Origin: CAVWCW01 sp963753615
Lineage (GTDB): Bacteria; Pseudomonadota; Gammaproteobacteria; Chromatiales; Chromatiaceae
Direction of reading: 5' to 3'
DNA length: 64,000 nucleotides
Assembly: GCA_963753615.1 (NCBI GenBank)
Contig: CAVWCW010000021.1
Span: forward strand, 124,001 to 188,000
This document shows, piece by piece, positions 33,100 through 41,274 of this stretch. The notes below the pieces were generated by a model. It did not search any database, was not told the origin of the DNA, and saw only the letters and a list, made by a program, of their open reading frames with translations. Made by a program: the position numbers and the translations under genes. Position 1 is the first letter of the stretch; each line of letters begins with the position of its first letter.

Positions 33100-34008
33100 T
33101 CAACGCCCGGCACCCGGTAGCGGCGCCTGCGCGCAGGCTGGAATCCGGGTCGGGTCCCAATGGCATCGGGCCCAGGCCCAGCACTCCCGAATGCTGCCCA
33201 GACCTTCCGTCGGCGGTGCCTGGCCGAGGAAGCAGTAGGCGGCGATCAGGCCCTCGAGGGGGGAGCGCCGAAGTACCGGCAGGTCCCGGTCCTGTTTGCT
33301 CAGCTTGCGACCGTTGGCGTCCACCGCCAGGGGCAGATGGGCGTAGATCGGGCTCGGCAGGCCCAGCAGTCGCTGCAGGTGCAGCTGGCGCGGGGTCGAC
33401 AGCAGCAGGTCGGCGCCGCGCACTACCTGGTTGACGCCCTGCCAGGCATCGTCCGCCACCACCGCCAACTGGTATGCGAACAATCCGTCGGCGCGGCGAA
33501 TCACGAAGTCCCCCAATTCCTGCTCCAGCGATTGCCGGTGCGGGCCTTGGATGCGGTCGTTGAAGGCGATCTCGGCGCCATCGGTGCGTACCCGGATGCT
33601 GCGGGGCTTGAAGCTGTGTTTGGGCCCGTTGCGGCAGGTTCCGGGATAGACCGGCCCTTCCGGTCCGGGCCGACCGGCCGCCGCCACCTGCTTGCGGCTG
33701 CAGCCGCAGGGGAAGGCCAGGCCGTCATCCAGCAGCCGCTCGAGCAAGGCCTGATAGGCGTCGCCGCGCCGGCTCTGGTAGATCACCGGACCGTCCCATT
33801 CGAAGCCGAAGGCGTCGAGGGTGCGGAGGATATCGTCGGCGGCTCCGGGGACTTCGCGCGCGCGGTCGAGGTCCTCCATTCGCAGCAGCCAGCGGCCGCA
33901 TTGGGCGCGGGCGTCCAGATAGCTACCCAGGGCGGCGACCAGGGAGCCGAAGTGCAGGGGGCCGGTGGGAGAGGGGGCGAAGCGGCCGCAGTAATCGTTG
34001 GGGGCCAT
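33100..34008 (-). CDS. gluQ: glutamyl-Q tRNA(Asp) synthetase
   Basis: Attaches glutamate to queuosine at position 34 of tRNA(Asp). A class I glutamyl-tRNA synthetase homologue of 302 residues that lacks the anticodon-binding domain. The start is ATG at 34008 (MAPNDYCGRFAPSPTGPLHF) with the HIGH-like motif in GPLHFGSL, zinc ligands in FPCGCSRKQV plus the later YPGTCRNG, and KMSKS-like KLSKQDRDL. It lies 56 bp downstream of dksA, the conserved linkage in gammaproteobacteria. The presence of queC and queE in the same window fits queuosine use. Confidence 0.95.
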   Translation of the reverse strand: MAPNDYCGRFAPSPTGPLHFGSLVAALGSYLDARAQCGRWLLRMEDLDRAREVPGAADDILRTLDAFGFEWDGPVIYQSRRGDAYQALLERLLDDGLAFPCGCSRKQVAAAGRPGPEGPVYPGTCRNGPKHSFKPRSIRVRTDGAEIAFNDRIQGPHRQSLEQELGDFVIRRADGLFAYQLAVVADDAWQGVNQVVRGADLLLSTPRQLHLQRLLGLPSPIYAHLPLAVDANGRKLSKQDRDLPVLRRSPLEGLIAAYCFLGQAPPTEGLGSIRECWAWARCHWDPTRIPACAQAPLPGAGR

Positions 34009-34064
34009 GGCGCGAAAAAGCCGGCGCTGGGCCGGCTCTCCTCTGCGTCTGGTCGGCCGGGGCC

Positions 34065-34511
34065 TCAGCCCATCTGGCGTTCCTTGATCTCTTCCAGGGT
34101 CTTGCAATCGATGCAGAGGCTGGCGGTGGGGCGAGCCTCCAGGCGGCGAATGCCGATCTCCACGCCGCAGGAGTCGCAGTAGCCGTAGTCGTGGCTGTCC
34201 AGCTTGTTCAGGGTCTGCTCGATCTTCTTGATCAGCTTGCGCTCGCGGTCTCGGGTGCGCAGTTCGAGGCTGAACTCGGATTCCTGGCTGGCCCGGTCAT
34301 TGGGGTCCGGGAAGTTGGCCGCTTCGTCCTTCATGTGATGCACGGTGCGGTCCACTTCGTCCATCAGTTCCCGTTTCCAGGCCTCCAGGATGGCACGGAA
34401 ATGCGCCTCCTGTTCGTCGTTCATATACTCCTCGCCCTCAGCCGCTTGATAGGGCTCAAACTGGAACGGGCTGATTTCCTGGGCATTGCCCTGAATTTTT
34501 TCCGCGGGCAT
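34065..34511 (-). CDS. dksA: RNA polymerase-binding transcription factor DksA
   Basis: Binds the RNA polymerase secondary channel and, with ppGpp, controls stringent-response promoters. The start is taken as ATG at 34511 (MPAEKIQGNAQEISPFQFEP), giving 148 residues. The coiled-coil tip carries DPNDRAS, matching the acidic DxxDxA tip of E. coli DksA. The zinc finger has four cysteines: YCDSCGVEIG, then LCIDCKTLEE. The length is almost the same as the E. coli protein. It forms the usual dksA-gluQ pair. Confidence 0.97.
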   Translation of the reverse strand: MPAEKIQGNAQEISPFQFEPYQAAEGEEYMNDEQEAHFRAILEAWKRELMDEVDRTVHHMKDEAANFPDPNDRASQESEFSLELRTRDRERKLIKKIEQTLNKLDSHDYGYCDSCGVEIGIRRLEARPTASLCIDCKTLEEIKERQMG

Positions 34512-34729
34512 GGTCGACTCCTGCACCTGTATGACGAAGGGCGGTATCTATACCAGACTGGTCTCGTTTCCGCAACTTGCGCGCCCCTGGCTTCGAAGGC
34601 GCGCCCTCACCCCCAATTATAGTTCTCCCTGGCCCTATTCAGGCAACCCCTCGGGTGCAAGCGCAGCGGGCTTTGGGTAAGCTTACAAGGTTTCCAGGCA
34701 AACCGGGTTCGAAACCAAGGAGTCGAGTC

Positions 34730-35470
34730 ATGAACGAGCTGGCTGCGTTGCTGTTCGATGTCGACGGCACCCTCGCGGACACCGAGCGGGATGGGCATCG
34801 GGTGGCGTTCAATGCGGCGTTTGCCGAGGCCGGGCTGGATTGGGACTGGTCGGTAGCGCTGTACGGAAAGCTGCTGGCGGTGACCGGGGGCAAGGAGCGC
34901 ATTCGCTATTACCTGGACCGATTTAATCGGGAATTCCCCCGCCCGGACGATCTGGATGGCTTTGTCGCCGGTCTGCACCGGAGCAAGACCCGCCATTACA
35001 CCGAGATGCTGGCCGCCGGCGCTATTCCCCTTCGCAACGGCGTGAGGCGGCTGCTGGAGGCGGCCCGTGCCGAGGGCCTGCGGCTGGCCATCGCCACCAC
35101 CACCACCCCGGCCAATGTTACCGCGCTGCTGCGCCACAGCCTGGCGCCGGATGCCGAGGACTGGTTCGAGGTGATCGCAGCCGGCGATATCGTACCGGCC
35201 AAGAAGCCGGCCCCGGACATCTTCGTCTGGGCGATGCAACAGATGGGGCTGAAGCCTGCGCAGTGCCTGGTCCTCGAGGACTCCGAAAACGGAGTGCTAT
35301 CGGCCCGCGGCGCCGGCATCGACGCCATCGTGGTGACCGTCAACGACTATACCCGGGACCACGACTTCGACGGCGCCAGCTTGGTGCTGGACCAACTCGG
35401 CGACCCCGGCAGCCCGTGCCGGGTGCTGGCCGGCGATCCGGCGCTGGCCGACGGCAATGCTGCGGATTGA
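34730..35470 (+). CDS. HAD superfamily phosphatase, CbbY-like
   Basis: A 246-residue HAD hydrolase starting at ATG 34730 (MNELAALLFDVDGTLADTER) with AAGGAG upstream. The catalytic DVDGT motif I includes the nucleophile Asp. Motif II is LAIATTTTPANV, and motif III/IV follow as PAKKPAPDIFVWAMQQMGL and CLVLEDSENGVLSARGAGI. The cap domain and the VEGKERI-like stretch VTGGKERIRYYLDRF make it closest to the CbbY/phosphoglycolate phosphatase group. CbbY enzymes remove xylulose-1,5-bisphosphate in autotrophs, but no Calvin-cycle gene is seen here, so the role is only inferred. The final GDPALADGNAAD tail is polar. Confidence 0.88.
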   Translation: MNELAALLFDVDGTLADTERDGHRVAFNAAFAEAGLDWDWSVALYGKLLAVTGGKERIRYYLDRFNREFPRPDDLDGFVAGLHRSKTRHYTEMLAAGAIPLRNGVRRLLEAARAEGLRLAIATTTTPANVTALLRHSLAPDAEDWFEVIAAGDIVPAKKPAPDIFVWAMQQMGLKPAQCLVLEDSENGVLSARGAGIDAIVVTVNDYTRDHDFDGASLVLDQLGDPGSPCRVLAGDPALADGNAAD

Positions 35471-35509
35471 CGGCCTGAGGCGGTTGCACGCCGCCATCGG
35501 CAGCGCGGC

Positions 35510-36685
35510 ATGAGCCGGGCCGGGCCGGGCATCGCCGAGCGGATGGAGCAGATCCATCCGTTCTACGTCATGCAACTGCTGGGTCGGGCCCGGGAGCTGG
35601 AGCGCCAGGGCCGCAGCATCGTGCATATGGAGATCGGCGAGCCCGACTTCGTGACCCCCGAGCCGATCATACAGGCTGCCCACCAGGCCCTGGAGGCGGG
35701 GCGCACCCACTACACCCCGGCCCTGGGGCTGCACGAGCTGCGCCAGTCCATCGCCGGATACTACCGGGACCGCTTCGGGGTCGCGGTGGACTCGCAGCGG
35801 GTGATCGTCACCCCGGGCGCCTCGGGTGCCCTGCAACTGGTAACCGGTGTCCTGATTAATCCAGGCGACAAGGTGCTGATGGCCGATCCGGGCTACCCCT
35901 GCAACCGCAACTTCGTGCGCCTGGCGGGCGGCGAGCCGGTGGGGGTTCCGGTGGGCCCGGAAACCGGCTACCAGCTCACTGCCGAGCTGGCGGACGCTTC
36001 CTGGAGCGACGGTGTGCGGGCGCTGCTGGTGGCCTCGCCGTCGAATCCCACCGGCACCCTGCTAGCTCCCGGGCAACTGGCGGAGCTCGCCCGGCTGGCT
36101 GAAGAGCGCGGGGCGCGCTTGATCGTCGACGAGATCTACCAGGGCCTGGTCTACGAGATCGCACCCCATACCGCCCTCGTGCTGGGAGACCAGCTGTTCG
36201 TGATCAACAGCTTTTCCAAGTACTTCGGCATGACCGGTTGGCGCCTGGGCTGGATGGTTGCCCCGCCGGAGTTCGTGGAGGCCATCGACCGCCTCGCACA
36301 GAACATTTTCCTGGCGCCGCCGACGCTGGCCCAGTACGCCGCTCTAGCGGCGTTCCAGGCGCCTGCGCAGGCGATCCTCGAGCAACGCCGGCGCGAGTTC
36401 CAGGCCCGCCGGGACTATCTGCTGCCGGCCCTGCGCGAGCTCGGGTTCAGGCTGTCGGTCTCCCCCCAGGGGGCCTTCTATTTGTACGCCGACTGCAGTG
36501 CCCTGGGCGGCGACAGCGACCGTCTGGCCGAGGCCCTGCTGGAGGAGGCCGGGGTGGCGGTGACCCCAGGCATGGACTTCGGGACTCACCAGCCCGAGCG
36601 CTACCTGCGCTTCGCTTACACGACTTCGCTGGACAACCTGCGCGAGGGCGTCGCCCGCATCCGGCGCTATCTGGTGCGGATATGA
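35510..36685 (+). CDS. PLP-dependent class I/II aminotransferase
   Basis: A 391-residue fold-type I aminotransferase (aspartate/aromatic or AlaC/MalY group). Conserved blocks are HMEIGEPDFVTPEPII, HYTPALGLHELRQSIAGYY, VTPGASGALQLVTG, ASPSNPTGTLLAPG (with the Asn-Pro-Thr-Gly motif), LIVDEIYQGLVY and the PLP-lysine segment NSFSKYFGMTGWRLGW. Its stop overlaps the start of the two-component response regulator by 4 bp (ATGA), an unusual pairing suggesting co-expression. The substrate cannot be deduced. Confidence 0.92.
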   Translation: MSRAGPGIAERMEQIHPFYVMQLLGRARELERQGRSIVHMEIGEPDFVTPEPIIQAAHQALEAGRTHYTPALGLHELRQSIAGYYRDRFGVAVDSQRVIVTPGASGALQLVTGVLINPGDKVLMADPGYPCNRNFVRLAGGEPVGVPVGPETGYQLTAELADASWSDGVRALLVASPSNPTGTLLAPGQLAELARLAEERGARLIVDEIYQGLVYEIAPHTALVLGDQLFVINSFSKYFGMTGWRLGWMVAPPEFVEAIDRLAQNIFLAPPTLAQYAALAAFQAPAQAILEQRRREFQARRDYLLPALRELGFRLSVSPQGAFYLYADCSALGGDSDRLAEALLEEAGVAVTPGMDFGTHQPERYLRFAYTTSLDNLREGVARIRRYLVRI

Positions 36686-37353
36686 GGGTTCTGCTGATCG
36701 AAGACGATCAGGAGGTGGCGCGCCAGGTCGCTATGATCCTGCGCCAGGCCCTGTACGTGGTCGACGTCGCCCACGACGGCCGCGAGGGTCAGTTCCTCGG
36801 CGATACCGAGCCCTACGACGCGGTGGTGCTGGATCTCGGGCTGCCCCGCCGCGACGGGCTGAGCGTGCTCCAGTATTGGCGCCAGAGCGGACGCGATATG
36901 CCGGTGCTGATCCTGACCGCCCGCGACACCTGGCGCGAAAAGGTCGCCGGGCTGCGCGCCGGCGCCGACGACTATCTGGCCAAGCCGTTTGAGTTGGAGG
37001 AGATGCTGGCCCGGGTCGAGGCCCTGATCCGGCGTGCCTCAGGCCACGCCAGCCCGCTGCTGAACTGCGGGCCCATCAGCCTGGATACCGCCAGCACCCG
37101 GGTCATGTTGGATGGCAGGATGCTGGAGCTGACCGCGCTGGAGTTCCGGGCACTGGCCCATATGATGCACAACCAGGGCCGGGTGATCTCCAAGACCGAA
37201 CTCACCGAACACCTCTACGACCAGGACTTCGACCGAGATTCCAATGTCATCGAGGTCCTGATCAACCGCCTGCGGCACAAACTCGGGGCCCAGTTTATTC
37301 GCACCCATCGGGGCCTTGGTTACCAGTTGGTTGATCCCAATGAAGATTCCTAA
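36682..37353 (+). CDS. OmpR/PhoP-family response regulator
   Basis: A 223-residue two-domain regulator. Its receiver domain (MRVLLIEDDQEVARQVAMIL) has the acidic pair ED near residues 7-9, the phosphoacceptor Asp in AVVLDLGLPRRDGLSVL, and the Lys in DDYLAKPFELEEML. A winged-helix DNA-binding domain follows from about residue 125 (LELTALEFRALAHMMHNQGR, VISKTELTEHLYDQD, SNVIEVLINRLRHKLG). The sequence is closest to PhoP/QseB-like regulators. It overlaps the aminotransferase upstream and the sensor kinase downstream (14 bp), so all three are translationally coupled. Confidence 0.95.
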   Translation: MRVLLIEDDQEVARQVAMILRQALYVVDVAHDGREGQFLGDTEPYDAVVLDLGLPRRDGLSVLQYWRQSGRDMPVLILTARDTWREKVAGLRAGADDYLAKPFELEEMLARVEALIRRASGHASPLLNCGPISLDTASTRVMLDGRMLELTALEFRALAHMMHNQGRVISKTELTEHLYDQDFDRDSNVIEVLINRLRHKLGAQFIRTHRGLGYQLVDPNEDS

Positions 37354-38683
37354 TTCTCTCGGCCTGCGCCTGATCGCCACTGCCTTTGCCTGGGTGGTGG
37401 CGACTCTGGTGGTGGCCGGGCTGTTGCTGTCTTTCCTGTTCCGCCAGCACATCGAGGATCGCTTCGATACCCAACTGCGGGACCACTTGGATCACCTGGT
37501 CTCGGCCATAGTTTTCGATCCCCAGGGCCAGCTGACCCTGACCTGGCGTCCGCCGGACCCCTGTTTTAAAGAGCCGGGCTCGGGCCGGTACTGGGAGATT
37601 CGGGGCCCGTCTGGGCCGCTGATGCGTTCCGAATCCCTCGTCGGAGATAGACTGGGAGTGGCCGCTCCGCTCAGCGGCGAGGCCCGGCTGGATACGAAAG
37701 TGTCGGGCCCGGGCGGGGAGATCCTCCGCGCCATAGCGCGGCGAGTGGAAGTGCCCACCAAGGGCGTGCCGTTGATCGTGGCGGTGGCCGCTTCCACCGA
37801 GGACATCGAGGGCGACGTGCAGGTTTTCGGCGCCAAGGTTTCGGTCACCCTGGCGGTCTTCGGCCTCGGTCTGCTGTTGGCGGTCTGGTTCCAGGTGGTG
37901 GTGGGGCTGCGGCCGCTGCATGCCATGCGCGAGGCCCTGGGCGACATCCGCCGCGGCGAGGCCGAGCGCCTCGCCGGCAGCTATCCGCGCGAGATCGAGC
38001 CGCTGGCCAACGAACTCAACGCCCTGCTGGTGCACAACGCCGAGCTGTTGGAACGGGCCCGCACCCAGGCCGCCAACCTGGCCCATGCCCTGAAAAACCC
38101 CCTCACAGTGATCCGCAACGAGACGCGACAGATCGACGGCGAATCGGCCGGAGTGATCCGCGAGCAGGCCATGATCATGGCCCGCAGCATCGACCGCTAC
38201 CTGCCCCAGGCGCGGGCGGCCGGTGCGGCCCGCAGCTTGGGGGCGCGGGCCGACGTGCACGCGATTTTGGAGGACTTGCGCTTTTCCCTGGAGCGCCTGT
38301 ACCAGGAGCGCAATCTGCACATCCAGCTCCGCGGGCTTCGCGACTGCCGCTATCGCGGCGAGGCCGAGGACCTGGAAGAGATGCTCGGCAATCTGCTGGA
38401 CAACGCCTGCAAGTGGGCGCGCAAACGGATCGAGGTGCATGGCGAATGCGATGGCCAGGGCCTGTCGATCCTGGTCGACGATGACGGTCAGGGCATTCCC
38501 GAGCAGCGCCTGGCGGAAGTGCTCCAGCGCGGCCAGCGGCTCGACGAGACCAAACCCGGCAGCGGCTTGGGGCTGGACATCGTGCAGGACATCGCCGGGC
38601 TGTACCGGGGCTCTCTCAGCTTGGAGCGTTCTCCCAGCGGCGGCGTGCGCGCCCGCCTGCATCTGCCGGCGGTGCGGGACTGA
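37340..38683 (+). CDS. sensor histidine kinase, PhoQ-like architecture
   Basis: A 447-residue sensor starting at 37340 (MKIPNSLGLRLIATAFAWVV). A membrane helix at about 10-32 and a second near 170-192 (VSVTLAVFGLGLLLAVWFQV) bracket a periplasmic sensor of about 135 residues. A HAMP-like linker (LRPLHAMREALGDIRRGE) precedes the dimerisation helix with the phosphoacceptor His in LAHALKNPLTVIRNE. The catalytic domain has the N box LLDNACKWARKR, the G1 box DDDGQGIPEQRL and the G2 box KPGSGLGLDIVQDI. The arrangement resembles PhoQ. The signal sensed is unknown. Confidence 0.94.
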   Translation: MKIPNSLGLRLIATAFAWVVATLVVAGLLLSFLFRQHIEDRFDTQLRDHLDHLVSAIVFDPQGQLTLTWRPPDPCFKEPGSGRYWEIRGPSGPLMRSESLVGDRLGVAAPLSGEARLDTKVSGPGGEILRAIARRVEVPTKGVPLIVAVAASTEDIEGDVQVFGAKVSVTLAVFGLGLLLAVWFQVVVGLRPLHAMREALGDIRRGEAERLAGSYPREIEPLANELNALLVHNAELLERARTQAANLAHALKNPLTVIRNETRQIDGESAGVIREQAMIMARSIDRYLPQARAAGAARSLGARADVHAILEDLRFSLERLYQERNLHIQLRGLRDCRYRGEAEDLEEMLGNLLDNACKWARKRIEVHGECDGQGLSILVDDDGQGIPEQRLAEVLQRGQRLDETKPGSGLGLDIVQDIAGLYRGSLSLERSPSGGVRARLHLPAVRD

Positions 38684-38693
38684 GGAATAGAAA

Positions 38694-38725
38694 TCGGGCG
38701 CCGAGAAGGGAGGGGCGGCGCCCGA
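38694..38725. terminator. intergenic hairpin between convergent genes
   Basis: TCGGGCGCCG (38694-38703) pairs perfectly with CGGCGCCCGA (38716-38725), a 10-bp GC-rich stem with a 12-nt loop, placed just after the histidine kinase stop and before the convergent DUF2202 gene. There is no strong T run on either strand, so termination is plausible but not proven. Confidence 0.55.
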
Positions 38726-38874
38726 ATTGCCTCGGCAGGGGGTGCCTCGGCTGTTTAATCACTGAGCGCGGTTTGCCGGTATCCGGCCCCCGGCCGGCCT
38801 GGGCTCGAACTGCGGGCCCCTGCTGCGGCCGGCGGGGGGTCGGTGTCGGCACCGCGACATCGAATGTTCTTCGA

Positions 38875-39549
38875 TCAGCGGCGTCCCCCTCCGCCGCCAC
38901 CGCCACCGCCGCAGTCGCGCTCGGTAGGGGAGTCGGCGATGGCGTCGACTACTTCTTGGGGAAGTACCTGGGCCTGGTAGACCGCGCCGCGGTTTTCGAC
39001 CTGCTTGACGAAGGCGCGCAGGTGGTTGCGAGAGCCGCACAGCAGGCTCTCGTAGACGCCGATGATGTCCTCGTGATCGGTCAGATCGATCCAGTGCTGG
39101 ATGTCCTCCATGTCAGTCTCTTCGATCGTCCCGCCCACATACAGGGCGGCCATCACGGAGTCCTCGCCTATGGCCATCAACTCGTCGAACAGGGCCTGCA
39201 GCTCCGGGTCGACATAGTTTCCCACATCGGACTCGTCGCTTACCGGATCGGGCACCTGATACTTGCCCAGCATCTGTTTGACTCCGTTCATATGGCTCTG
39301 CTCCGACCTGCTGATATTGGCGAATACCGGCAGGCCCCACAGATCGCCCAAAACGATATAGCTGTCGCGTGCCAGCTTCTCCTCTTCGCGCATGAACTGC
39401 AGGCCCGCCTCCTCGTCTACAGACAGAGGAACCAGTTGGCCGCCACCACCCCCACCTCCGGGACGCGCCATGGCGGGTATCGTGTAGCCGGACCCGGCCA
39501 CCACCAGCAGTGCGGTGGCCGTAATAGCCATCCATCTCTTGGTCAACAT
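38875..39549 (-). CDS. DUF2202 family exported ferritin-like protein with polyglycine tails
   Basis: A 224-residue secreted protein starting at ATG 39549 (MLTKRWMAITATALLVVAGS), with AGGAGGT upstream. The signal peptide ends near PAMARPGG. The mature domain of about 165 residues matches DUF2202, a ferritin-like four-helix bundle: FMREEEKLARDSYIVLGD, NISRSEQSHMNGVKQMLGKY and ALYVGGTIEETDMEDIQHWI. The EExxxR and ExxH elements could bind metal. Glycine-rich segments frame the domain: seven Gly after the signal and a run of nine before the final Arg pair. No operon partner. Function is unknown for the family. Confidence 0.85.
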   Translation of the reverse strand: MLTKRWMAITATALLVVAGSGYTIPAMARPGGGGGGGQLVPLSVDEEAGLQFMREEEKLARDSYIVLGDLWGLPVFANISRSEQSHMNGVKQMLGKYQVPDPVSDESDVGNYVDPELQALFDELMAIGEDSVMAALYVGGTIEETDMEDIQHWIDLTDHEDIIGVYESLLCGSRNHLRAFVKQVENRGAVYQAQVLPQEVVDAIADSPTERDCGGGGGGGGGRR

Positions 39550-39788
39550 TGTCCACCTCCTAAAGTACCGCGGCTTCGGCTTTCCATACCGACTAAAGCT
39601 GCGGTCATCGCGGTGCAAAAAATCGGGAGCGGGGCGGTTCCCTGCCTGGGTCCCGACTAACCGAGGCTATATACTGCTTCTTATGCCTCGGCTCCGATGT
39701 TATTCCAGGCAACCTGAATTGGGCCTTAGGCCGCTTGTAAGCTGAGGTTAAGGAAAGGAGAGCCGCTCGGGGGCTGATATACTGGGGC

Positions 39789-41246
39789 ATGCCTCGCCAA
39801 TTCCCCCATCGCCTGGCGCGCCCCTGGCGCCGCTGGGGCCTCAGCGTCCTGCTGGGCGTGGCCGCGGTCGGCCCGAGCCTGGGGCAGGACTGGGTACTCT
39901 TGATCGGTGGCGGCGATCAGGCCGACAACTCCCAGGCGCAGATCGAGGCCAATACCCGCTGGGCGCGTCAGGTGCTGACAGCAATCCCCGGGGAGCGCCG
40001 GCTGCGCCTGTATTTCACCGACGGTTCCGACCCGGCGCCTGACGTAACCGAATGGCAGCCCCCGCCGGAAGATGCAGCCGCCATGCAGCCGCTGGCGCGG
40101 GTGCTCAATGCCTACTGGAGCAACGGCCAGCGTTTCCGCAACCATTCCCTCGGGCCAGTCGACGGCGGCACCCGAAGCAACTTGCTCAGTGCCGCCCTGG
40201 CGCGGCAACTGGGTGCTCTGAAGGCCGAGGACCGGGTGCTTCTGGTGTTCAACGGGCACGGAGCCTGGGACCAAGACGATCCGCTCGGCAACCGCATCCT
40301 GCTTTGGGATTCCAGCGCTCTGGACGTGCGCGAACTCCGCCGTATCCTCGACCTGGCGCCGGCCGAGACCGACCTGCGTTTCGTCTTTACCCAATGCTAT
40401 GCCGGGGCGTTCTCCGCCCTGGCCCGACCCGGGTGGAACCGCTGCGGCTTCCTGGCGGAGGCGGCGGACCAGCCGGCCGAGGGTTGCTCGGCGGCGATGG
40501 ACCGTTCAGACTTCCAGGACTACAGCAGCCACTTCTTCGCCGCTCTGGCGGGCCGGGACCGCTTTGGCGAGCCCTTGCGGGCTTCGCCGGACCGCGACGG
40601 TGACCGGCGGGTAAGTCCGTTGGAGGCCCACTACTACACATTGGTGTATGCCGACAGTTCGGATATTCCCCGTTCCACCAGCGAAGCGTTCCTGCTCGCC
40701 TGGGATCCTTGGTTCCTCGACCTGGGTCTCTGGCTGAATGCCGGAGAGGACAGCCGTTACCAGGAGCTGGCGCGGGAGTTGGCGACCTATAGGGGGCTCG
40801 ACCCCGGGCGTCCCCTGAAGCCTCAAATCCGGACCGGCCGAACCGGGGCCGAGCGTGGGTTCGGCGCCCTGCGGAACGAGCAGACCCGGGTACGCGAGCG
40901 AATCGACGATCTGCGCCGGCCCCTGGAACTTGAGCTGTTGCGGCGCTGGCCCGAGGCCGGCTACGCCTATACGCAGGGGTTTCGGCGTTTCCTGGAGCAG
41001 GATCTGGAAGCGGCCCAGTCCTTTATTCTGGACCACGAGGATTACCCGAGCCTGGTCCGGGCCCAGGACCGTTACTGGGTGCTGGAGGAGCAGGTCCTCG
41101 ACGCTGAGCGCGGGGTCACCGCGTTCGACCGCATCGAGCACCTGCTGGCGCTGGCGCGCCGCGAGGCCCTGTTGCAGGCCCGCGGCGACGCGGCCGATCG
41201 GGCGCGCTATCTGGAGTTGCTGGCCTGCGAGTCGGCCCCGCTCTAA
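39789..41246 (+). CDS. secreted caspase/legumain-like (clan CD, C13-type) cysteine peptidase
   Basis: A 485-residue exported protein. The N-terminus has a basic region and a signal peptide (LSVLLGVAAVGPSLGQ, cleavage near residue 33). The following fold is that of clan CD peptidases: DWVLLIGGGDQADNSQAQIE, then the His loop RVLLVFNGHGAWDQDD (His157) and the Cys loop LRFVFTQCYAGAFSAL (Cys203), both intact. The closing section includes a predicted coiled coil (EQTRVRERIDDLRRPLELEL) and helices. A calcium-like acidic stretch DRDGDRRVSPLEA sits at about 275-288. Substrates are unknown and no partner is adjacent. Confidence 0.82.
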   Translation: MPRQFPHRLARPWRRWGLSVLLGVAAVGPSLGQDWVLLIGGGDQADNSQAQIEANTRWARQVLTAIPGERRLRLYFTDGSDPAPDVTEWQPPPEDAAAMQPLARVLNAYWSNGQRFRNHSLGPVDGGTRSNLLSAALARQLGALKAEDRVLLVFNGHGAWDQDDPLGNRILLWDSSALDVRELRRILDLAPAETDLRFVFTQCYAGAFSALARPGWNRCGFLAEAADQPAEGCSAAMDRSDFQDYSSHFFAALAGRDRFGEPLRASPDRDGDRRVSPLEAHYYTLVYADSSDIPRSTSEAFLLAWDPWFLDLGLWLNAGEDSRYQELARELATYRGLDPGRPLKPQIRTGRTGAERGFGALRNEQTRVRERIDDLRRPLELELLRRWPEAGYAYTQGFRRFLEQDLEAAQSFILDHEDYPSLVRAQDRYWVLEEQVLDAERGVTAFDRIEHLLALARREALLQARGDAADRARYLELLACESAPL

Positions 41247-41274
41247 GCGCGGGCGGGGCCGCCAGTCGCGGGGG

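Noticed and set aside
34730..35470. CbbY as proof of Calvin-cycle metabolism
   Set aside because: The sequence is only CbbY-like and no other carbon-fixation gene is present in the window, so autotrophy cannot be inferred from it.
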